A stretch of DNA of 64,000 nucleotides, from contig OX457058.1 in assembly GCA_949752795.1 (NCBI GenBank), positions 34,102,587-34,166,586 of the forward strand. The letters are read 5' to 3'. This DNA is from Hyperoodon ampullatus (lineage: Eukaryota > Chordata > Mammalia > Artiodactyla > Ziphiidae). The notes beneath the pieces were generated by a model. It was not told the DNA's origin and did no database searches. It saw only the letters and a program-made list of their open reading frames with translations. Within the stretch, counting starts at the first letter, position 1. Each line of letters opens with the position of its first letter. Both the position numbers and the translations under genes were made by a program. Below are positions 55,319 to 64,000 of the stretch, piece by piece.

Positions 55319-57420
55319 ACTTACTAAGTATGTGCAAGTCCTAGCTCTCCAGGTGGTTTCCATATGTAACCTCATTGAAAAATTAAATATTTTTATGTCC
55401 ACGTTCTAAGAAAGAAAGGGCACCAACAAGTGCTTCAATGGATCCTATTTAATCCTTATTTCATTGGATGTACCCTCCTGGCTGGGCAGAGTCTGAGAGA
55501 CGTAAGAAAAAGACTTTGCTCTGCTAATCTTCCCTTTTCTGCTCAGCTTTTGGCTTCAAGCTGTAACCTGAGACTCTGAAATTGCTGAGTCCCTTGACCT
55601 CTCCTTACTCTTCTGAGTCTGAGAATGATCTCAGCAAGACTGTTCCTGACGTTTGCTGTCATGTTTCTGAACATGACCAAGACCAAGAAGAGAAAACATT
55701 GGTTCCTGATGCCGTGCAGCTCAGAGTTCAGACAGTTCACCCTGGTAACGGAAAACTGAGGGCATGTCTGTTTTCTTGCAACTGCCCCATCATCCATAGC
55801 ATTAATTCCTCAACAGTGGATCTGACACATTGGAAGTAACCAATGTTGGGACAATTTTGATTGAGGAGATGATTATGGATATTTTAATTAGGTAATTTAA
55901 ATAATAAAAGTGAAAACTGGGGTGTTGAATAGATAGATAGGTGTGAGACTAGAGAGGAAATACAAGATACTATAATGTTTCAGGCTTGTAAAAATTACTT
56001 AAGGTTTGATCTAGAATTTGGTAATGAAAAGGACTGAAAAATGGTACAAAGCATTTCAAAAGAAATTGGCAGGATTTGAAAACCTTTTGTGATATAACTG
56101 GTGCATTTCAGGAGAAGGAGTAAGCTTGTGTATCTGGAAGAATTGACAGAGTTGGCCCTTTTACCCTATTGCTCTTATTTGATAATTCTAGCTATATGTT
56201 CCATTATCATTTTTTTTTTTTTTGCAAAGAGGCTATGGTCAATTTATCAATTTTACATGAAATCTCTTCTTTAACATGTGATGAAAGTAAGTTACCTTTG
56301 ATGCCTGTATCTTTGGATGACAGTAGGAGTTCAATTTCCAGGAAAGGAAGCCAACTTTAGAAGTTTTAAAAAGCTGAAATAACATCATACAACCATGTCC
56401 TCCTTGTAGAATCACAAGTGTGTTGAGTTTAAGCAAATGTAATTAGACCTGGAAATCAAATTAAAATATGGAGGACATGCTTTCTGTCCTGAGACTTTCC
56501 TCTCTGCAAATCAGACAGAAAACATGTGTAATTTATGAGAATGCTGATTAAATTACCCTTCAGCAACCATCTTTTCATGGCATTGCTTCTCCAAAACCCA
56601 CAAGAGCTGTAATGATCATGGAAGAAAAGGTTTTCATATAAGACTTTAAGGAAATAAAATTAAATAAAATTTGATAATTGATACAATTAACATTGGAGTC
56701 ACTGGATAATATAATCTTGGGGAAATTTGCTGATTTACATTCACAAAACTTTAAGTCAGACTATGCATCCAAAATAGGTTGAAAATTTGGTTTCTCTTGT
56801 GTGTTTGGACAACAATTAATCAATTGTATATATACTTCTATCACTGGCTAAATATGGCCTTTGTGGCAAAAGATGTTTGCTAGTGTATGTTTGGTTTCAT
56901 TGGTTTCTCAGCTTTACACATATTAGAAAAAAAGGGACCCTGATTTGGTGAGATAGCAGTAGAGAGAGTGGCAAAAACAAATGTACGTGATCCCCCTAAA
57001 ATGATAATCTGCTGTTTCTCCCTGTTCTCTTCCTGCTGGTATGTGAGGGAACTTGGCAGATAGGAGATGTGGAGAGGCCCTGCTACTAGGGTACAGTGTT
57101 CAAATGTGATCTGGGCTCAGCAAATTGATTCCACCTCTCCTGCATTCCCACTTAAATCATGAAAAGAACCTAAGAGGGAAGTATTTTACCAGCACAAGTC
57201 TCAGGGAAGCATGCTTCCAACTTCAAGACACTTCAGCCCAATTTCTGCAGCCAAGGTCAGATGAAGGGAAAAGCCAATCAATATACGTAAGTCACATGAG
57301 AAAGAGAATCCAGTACAAGAGTGGTTGTGAGAGTCTCCCAGGAGAACCCTGCAAACATCCCCAAGCTTAGAGAGATAGACTCAGGGATCCATGAAAATTG
57401 CCAGGCTTGGTTTGAAAGCA
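55319..57420. other. Intergenic, single-copy
   Basis: No gene, RNA or clear repeat is recognised. Confidence 0.45.
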
Positions 57421-57429
57421 ACTGTCACT

Positions 57430-57597
57430 ATACTGCAACCCAGAAATTTCCCTGGATTTCTTGGGGATTGTACAATTTGTAACGATAAAAGTTCCATCAT
57501 TTCACAATGTGTACGTATATCAAAACATCACATTGTACACCTTAAATATATATAATTATTATTTGTCAGTCATACCTCAATAAAGCTGGGGAAAAAA
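57430..57597 (+). mobile_element. Old L1 3' end
   Basis: ttccatcatttcacaatgtg, catcacattgtacaccttaa and gtcagtcatacctcaataaa form an L1M 3' terminus. Confidence 0.7.
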
Positions 57598-57689
57598 AGT
57601 AATACATATTCATTGTGGATATTTTGAAAATAATCATCTATCATCGGACCTCTCTGAGAAAACCATTGTTAACCTTTTAGCTTTCTACT

Positions 57690-58240
57690 TCCTGTTATTT
57701 GCACGCATAGGCATGCTTATGCATGTTAAGTTGTTTTATCATGCTTTTTGAACTCATTATTTATATCATAATCATTTTATAATCACAAAAATTATTACCA
57801 AATATGGTTTTAAGGACACCATAAATGTTTGTACCATAATATTTTTAACCATTTTGCTATCATTGGATATTTATATTGTTTCTAATTTTCCTTTATTATG
57901 ACTGCAATTAATGATTTTTGAATGTAAATCTAGCTCATAGTTGATTATTTTCTTAGAATATTTTCCAAGAGGTAGACTTGCTGGAGAAAGTGTACAGTAT
58001 GAAGGTGATTGAAAATAAATTTTCAAATCGCCCTTTTGAGTGTTTGGATTCTTTTGCAGTTTAATATTGGGATGTGAGGGTGGTTCTTTAACCATCCTTG
58101 ATAATCCTGATATATCATTTAAAAGTCTTTGATAATTGGACAAACCAAAATGACAGTTTTGGTTTGTAACTTTTCACTTATTTTATTATTTTTGAAGTTA
58201 AACATATTTTGCACTGTGTTGGGACACTTGTTTGGCTGCT
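57690..58240 (-). mobile_element. Old L1 fragment
   Basis: Reverse-strand L1M text: tttctaattttcctttatta, gcaattaatgatttttgaat, ccaagaggtagacttgctgg and aatcgcccttttgagtg. It is heavily diverged. Confidence 0.5.
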
Positions 58241-58249
58241 ATAGTGAAT

Positions 58250-58458
58250 CTTTTTTTTTTTTTTGCCATACGTGGGCCTCTCACTGCTGTGGCCTCCTCT
58301 TCCGTTGCGGAGCACAGGCTCTGGATGCGCAGGCTCAGCGGCCATGGCTCACAGGCCCAGCCGCTCCGCGGCATGTGGGATCTTTCCGGACCGGGGCACG
58401 AACCCGTGTCTCCTGCATCGGCAGGCGGACTCTCAACCATGGCGCCACCAGGGAAGCC
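58250..58458 (-). mobile_element. CHR SINE, short form
   Basis: Poly-T then gccatacgtgggcctctcac at the left and ccagggaagccc at the right. The target duplication ctataRtgaat is at 58239-58249 and 58459-58469. Confidence 0.96.
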
Positions 58459-58544
58459 CTATAATGAATTTTTGATATTGTGTATCAATTTTTCCATTAT
58501 AGGAAAGGAGATAAGGAGAGCAGGGGTTCTATTTTGTCCCAGTT

Positions 58545-59095
58545 TTCATCTCTGATTCCTCCCTGACCTCACACCCTATATTTCATCCATTATCAAATCC
58601 TAATCACTCCACCACGAAAATGTAAACAGAATCTGCCATTTCCTGCCTTGCACACTAATAAACCCAGTCACAACCACCATCATCTTGCATCTGTACCAAC
58701 TCAACAACTTCCCCATCTCCCTGCTTCCACTCTTACTCCTTTACCATGCATTCCCCAGAGGGATCTTTGAAAAATGAATCAGAGACATGATTCTCCTACT
58801 TAAACCCTCAAATGGGCTTTTCATCTCTCCTCGTTTCCATCTTCATCCAACATGACCACTGGACTTTTTCTGAGTCTCTCAAACATGCCAAATTCCATTC
58901 AATTCTATTCAGTAAGTTCAAAGCCTTTGCACTTGCTGTTTTCTTTGCCCAGAAAGCTCTTCCCCAAGTCATCTCATGGGACCTCCTCAGAGAGGCCTTT
59001 GACCATCTGGCCAAAATAATCCTTTGACCCACTCCAGTTACCTCTGTATTTGATTAGCTTATTTTCTTTAAGGTATGTTTCAGGTTATAAAATTA
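58545..59095 (+). mobile_element. L2 3' ORF region
   Basis: Long L2 relic: ctccctgacctcacacc, ccctcaaatgggcttttcat, gcctttgcacttgctgtttt, ctttgcccagaaagctcttc and cctcctcagagaggcctttg. No frame remains usable. Confidence 0.8.
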
Positions 59096-60320
59096 TATAC
59101 ATACATATGTGTGTTGACAAGGGTGAACCAATAATCAAGGATACCAAGAATACACAATGGAGAAAGGTGAGCCTCTTCAATAAATGGTGTTGGGGAAACT
59201 AAATATTTCACTTGCAGAAGAATGGAATTGGACCCCTATCTTACATCATGCACAAAAGTTAAGTCAAAATGGACTAGGGACTTAAACATAAGATCTGAAA
59301 CCATAAAACTTCTGGAAAAAAATATAGGGGGAAATTTTTTTGACACTGGTCTTGACAATTTCTTGGATGTGACACCAAAAGCACATACAACAAAAGCAAA
59401 AATGGACAAGTGGGACTATAACAAACTAAAAAGCTCATGCACAGCAAAGGGAACAACTAACGAAATGAAAAGAAAAATTTTGGAATAAGAGAAAATATTT
59501 GTAAACCATATCTGACAAAGAGTTAATATTCAAATATATAGGGAACTACTACAACTCAATAGCATAAAACAAATAACATGATTAAAAATGAGCAAAGAAA
59601 TGGAGTAGACATTTCTCCAAAGAAGACATGGAAATAGGCAACAGGTATATGGTAAGATGATTAAAATCACTAATCACCAGAAAAATGAAAGGCAAAACCA
59701 CAATTAGGTATTACCTCACATTTTTTAGGATGACTATTAACAAAAAACCAAAAGATAAGTGTGTTGGTGAGAATGTGGAGCAAAGGGAATGCTTGTACAC
59801 TGTTGGTGGAAAAGTAAATTGGTGCAACCACTATGGAAAATAGTATGGAGGTTCCTCAAAAAAACAGACATACTACATGACCCAGCAATTCCACTTCTGG
59901 CTATATATATCTAAAGGAATTGAAATCAGGATCTCAAAGAGTTAATCTGTGCTCCCATGTTCATTGCAGCATTTTTCACAATAGCTAACACATAGAAACA
60001 ACCTAAATGTTCATCAATGGACAAATGGATAAAGAAAATATGCTATACAGGCAATGGAATATTATTCAGCCTTTAAAAAGAGGAAATCTTGCCATTTGCA
60101 TCAATATGTATGGACCTTGAGAGTATTATGCTAAGTGAAATAAGCTAGATACAGAAGGACAAATACAGCATGAGTCCTCAGTTATATGAGGAATCTAAAA
60201 TAGTCAAACCCACAGAAGCAGAGAGTAGAAAGCTGGGCTGGGGGAGAGGGGGAAATTGAGAGGTGTTAGTCAAAAGGTACAAACCTGCAGTTATGTAAGA
60301 TAAATAAATCCTAGAGATTT

Positions 60321-60672
60321 AAATATAGTTATTTATTTATTTGGCTGCATTGGGTCTTAATTGCAGCATGTGGGATCTTTGTTGAGACATGCAGGATCTT
60401 TCATTGTGGTGCATGGGCTTTCTCTTCTCTAGCTGTGGAATGTGGGCTCCAGCGCATGGGCTCTGTAGTTTGTGGCATGCAGGCTGTCTCGTTGAGGCGC
60501 GGGAGCTCAGTAGTTGTGGCTCATGGGCTCTAGAGAGCAGGCTCAGTAGTTGTGGAGCATGGGCTTAGTTGTCCCGCGACACATGGGATCTTAGTTCCCC
60601 GACCAGGGATCGAACCCACATCCCCTGCATTGGAAGGTGGATTCTTTACCACTATGCCACCAGGGAAGTCCC
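60321..60672 (-). mobile_element. CHR SINE, long form, nested in L1
   Basis: tttatttatttggctgcatt near the left and ccagggaagtccc at the right. The target duplication aatcctagagattt is perfect at 60307-60320 and 60673-60686. Confidence 0.97.
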
Positions 60673-60918
60673 AATCCTAGAGATTTGATGTGCAGCATAG
60701 TGCCTGTGGTTAACAATACTGTAGTATATACTTAAAAATTTGTTAAGAAGATAGATCTTATGTTAAGCGCTCTTATCACAAATAATAATAATAATAATGG
60801 CAGGAGGAAACTTGAAGGTGATGGATATGTTTATGGCATTGACTGTGGTGATGGTTTCATGGGTGTATGCTTATCTCCAACTTCATCAAATTGTATACAT
60901 TGAATAGGTATGGTATTT

Positions 60919-61170
60919 TTTAAAAAATAAATTTATTTAGGCTGCGTTGGGTCTTCGTTGCTGCGTGCGGGCATTCTCTAGTTGCAGCGAGCAGGGGTTA
61001 CTCTTTGTTGCAGTGAGCGGGCTTCAGTAGTTGCAGCACGCAGGCTCAGTAGTTGTGGTGCACGGGCTTAGTTGCTCTGCGGCATGTGGGATCCTTCCCG
61101 ACCAGGGATCGGACCCGGGTCCCCTGCATTGGCAGGTGGATTCTTAACCACTGAGCCACCAGGGAAATCC
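60919..61170 (-). mobile_element. CHR SINE, long form with internal deletion, nested in L1
   Basis: taggctgcgttgggtcttcg near the left and ccagggaaatcc at the right. It lacks about 60-70 bp of the middle compared with its relatives. The target duplication tgaataggta..gtatttt is at 60901-60918 and 61171-61188. Confidence 0.96.
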
Positions 61171-61264
61171 TGAATAGGTACAGTATTTTGTATGTCAGTC
61201 ATACCTCAATAAAGTGTGTGTGTATATGTGTATTTGTATTTCTTTCTGTGTTTATGGTCTCTCC

Positions 61265-61390
61265 TCTTTTTAGCATTATCAAACATGATGAGGGCAGAAA
61301 CTTTATATTTTCTAGGCTAGGGCACATAGACAGTGCTTGACTCATAACAAGCATTTAATAAATAGTTGTTAAATAAATGAACGACTAAAT
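61265..61390 (+). mobile_element. L2 or MIR 3' end
   Basis: gatgagggcagaaactttat, tagacagtgcttgactcat and agcatttaataaatagttg. Confidence 0.55.
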
Positions 61391-64000
61391 ATCTGTCAGG
61401 CATAGAGCACAATGATTGCCACATATTAATTGTTAAGTAAATGGCACCTGCTATTATTATTGTTACACCGTGAAATGTTATTTATCCATCATTGGAGAGA
61501 GATTGAAATCTTGCTTTGTGTCGCTTTTATCTTTCCTATCAACTTTTTGGCCCCTGCAATGTTAATCCTCCATTCAAATAAGAAAGACATAGTAAAAATA
61601 GTGTCTCAGAGTGTATTTAAATATAAAGCTTATTATAGCAATTCATTCAGTAACCAGGAACCCTAGTCTCTAATTAAAATAAAATTTGTGAGTTGAAAGA
61701 AGCCTTTAATGGCTTTGCTTGAGGCATTTGTTAGGGATTGACCAAAAGACAACACAGGCTGATGGATTGTTCTTGCCTTGAGAAGGATTTTGGACTTTTA
61801 TTTCATAGCTTACATAGGAAATCTAACCTTACCATCAATTACACTTGGTATCTTGGAATAGCTTTACGTTAAATATATATTCACATAATGCAAATGATAT
61901 GTTAGAGTGTGTTCGAATTCTTAGCAAAGCTGGGCTGCAGATAAAATTTAGAACAGAAGGAATTACAATAACAAATGAGCAGTGCTTCATTAACAGCAGG
62001 GCTTTTTGGGTCTTTGTTTGTTTGCAAAATATAACAGACAAGAATATGGCACCTTTGTGTTTCTCTACCTTTTTTGCAGTGTTACTCTGCGCATGTCTGG
62101 GTTGATGCTGTGGAGTATTGTGGGTACCTTTTTTCCCCATAGGAAGGAGAGAGCTGCTCACAGGCTGGGGGATAGGAAGGATGGGACTAAAACCAGGGTT
62201 TATAACCAGTGATTCTAAAGAAGGCAGTAGGACATGCATAAAGAAAAGGCACCCTGCAGTATGGTGGCTAATTTCATGGAAATACTAGTTGCAGAAGCCC
62301 CACTTGGCAGTGTTTCTTAACCCTTTGTGGTGATGGAAATTTGTTTCCTTTTTTAAGGAAAATGTACATGTGTGCCTATACCAATAATCTGAACACAATT
62401 TTAGGAGACTGATGGGCATATGATCTCTCCGTAGACACTTGAAGATGGGAGATTTCTTACATCTTGCAAAGCATCAATGGCTTCAACAAAAGAGAAATGA
62501 CCTTTTGTGAGTTTTCAGATAATGCAAAATAGAACTGAGTTAGCCTTAGGAAGAAAAAACATTTTTCTATGTAGTGACTTAGATTTTACAATGCAATCTA
62601 CCTAAGTCTTTCAACATTTTCGAAATAGCAAAAGACAGACCCAGTAAATTTTTTCAGGGCCACAGAAAAAGTGTGGTTAGAAAAATATCCAACACTTGGA
62701 AATAAAGCCAAAGGATGACTCCATGTCCTTTAAAATGTCATACTGGGGCACTATTTCACAATCCTTCCCCTAATGGTTATTTATCATCTAGCCAAATACA
62801 CCTACACTTGACTTTGTTACCCCTTGATTAGAACCCACACACTGTGAAGTTACATGCTCATCTGTGTATTTCTGTGTTTGGTAAAAAAATAATTCCAGAT
62901 ATTACTTTTGTTTAATCACCCTATATGACTCTACAAAGTTTTATATCTATTAGCAAATTCATTTCAGCCTGTCTTGGACTGACTGACTCCATCAATCTTT
63001 AGTTCTTGAATTGTTCTCTTAACAGTTTACCATCTTATTGGTCTCTCATTAACTGAGTTGAAAAAAATATTTGGCACACACTCATTCTATATTTGTATGA
63101 GTCATGTACGCTGTAATTTGACAGTGGGGATGGCACTGCATTGTGGTTTTAAGAGTACTTTGCAGAGTGGAGGTTGCCTGGAAGCCACAGGCTACAAATC
63201 TCAGATGCAGAAGCTCCTTCATTATCAAGAGTGCTCTGGATATGGTCCTGAACACTGATGCATGTAACCAGGAGGGAGCAGAACGAAGCTCACTGCATAA
63301 CCTAGGCTTGTAATGAGAGATCGTGAGCCTGCTTGAGAGGAAGATGGAAATGCCTTGGAGGGGAGGGGGTAGCTCACATATCCAAGGACAGAATCAGAAT
63401 TCAGAAAGGGCTTGGAAAACTGGAACATTGGGTTGAAATAAACCACATGTAACTCAAAAAAGGAAAACTACATTTGAGGGCTCATAGTATCAATTGCAAA
63501 ATATTTGAATCCTTCGACTCTGTAGTCCCACATATGTAAATCTATCCCAAGTTAATATTCAAAAATATGGGAGGAGATTTTTGCACAAAAATGTTAATTG
63601 CAGTGTTGTTAAGAATAATGAAAAATTGGAAGCAATTGAAATGTCAACAATATGGGAATGATTAAGTAAATTGTAGAGCATCTAATTCATGGGTTTTTTC
63701 CTAACAAATCAAAAAGAACATGTATTATGAAATATAGTACATAGTAGAAAAGTGTACACTACATAAATGTGCAATTTACTGAATTATCATAAAAGGAACA
63801 GCCAGATAACCACCACCCACACCAAAAAATGAAGCACTACCAGCACCCCGTTAGTTCTCATGTGTTCCCTCCAAACCAAAAACCTCTGAAAATAATCATT
63901 AGTCTGAATTTTATGATAATCACTTAAATTTTTTTTGTTATAGTTTTACCACATAAGTATGTATTCCTCAACACTATAGTTTAGCTTTGCCTTTTGAAAT
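61391..64000. other. Intergenic, mainly single-copy
   Basis: No gene is supported. The part at 61680-62060 is repeat-free and carries a perfect octamer ATGCAAAT at 61888-61895. The stretch 62740-63120 is also repeat-free. An old L1-like 3' fragment lies at about 63590-63730. Confidence 0.5.

Larger units (their letters stand above)
59100..61215 (+). mobile_element. L1 ORF2 3' part and 3' UTR, with two nested SINEs
   Basis: From aagggtgaaccaataatcaa through ORF2 C-terminal coding remnants (ETIKLLEKNIGGNFF and KAKMDKWDYNKLKS are readable near 59300-59430, followed by frameshifts and stops) to a 3' end with cagtcatacctcaataaag. CHR SINEs at 60321-60672 and 60919-61170 interrupt the 3' UTR. It is a decayed L1M-type element. 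Confidence 0.9.

Noticed and set aside
59222..59488. 88-codon open frame resembling a real protein
   Set aside because: It is a remnant of L1 ORF2 C-terminal coding sequence with frameshifts and stops after it, so annotated as part of the L1 rather than a gene.

Overview
This is a stretch of mammalian nuclear DNA, almost certainly from a cetacean. The basis is the repeat content. I count 17 tRNA-Glu-derived SINEs of the CHR type: eight long copies of about 250-380 bp, seven short A-tailed copies of about 210 bp and two older copies. There are artiodactyl-type LINE-1 3' ends, and no BovB or young Bov-tA elements as would be expected in a ruminant. I cannot tell a toothed from a baleen whale by eye.

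The only gene I can support is the 5' part of TMC3 (transmembrane channel-like 3), on the minus strand. Eight coding exons lie between 19245 (start codon) and 208, all with GT-AG introns, all in consistent phase and all open. They encode residues 1-297: the cytoplasmic N-terminus, TM1, the first extracellular loop, TM2 and the start of the following intracellular region. The gene continues beyond position 1 of the window.

Layout. 1-19245: TMC3 exons 8 to 1 (in window order) and their introns, which hold two related solo LTRs, three L1 3' ends, several SINEs, a hAT-like element and a Tigger-like MITE. 19246-19721: TMC3 upstream region. 19722-20549: an ERV1-type solo LTR close to the TMC3 start, with a local duplication of its boundary. 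20550-64000: intergenic DNA with no supportable gene. It is a mosaic of CHR SINEs, L1 pieces of several ages, ERV1, ERVL and MaLR LTRs, L2 and MIR relics, Tigger-like MITEs and microsatellites, separated by apparently single-copy DNA, some of which may be regulatory. In human, TMC3 is followed on its 5' side by a large gene-poor interval towards MEX3B (recalled knowledge), which fits.

I found no new gene system. The most informative observations are structural: an L1 inserted 18 nt from the exon 8 splice acceptor of TMC3, an exact 105-bp duplication 1.3 kb apart, an LTR next to the TMC3 5' end with a duplicated boundary, and a perfect 26-bp palindrome. Many SINE insertions have readable target-site duplications and could be dated by comparing species. 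Repeat family names are recognised from memory of consensus sequences and should be confirmed with RepeatMasker.
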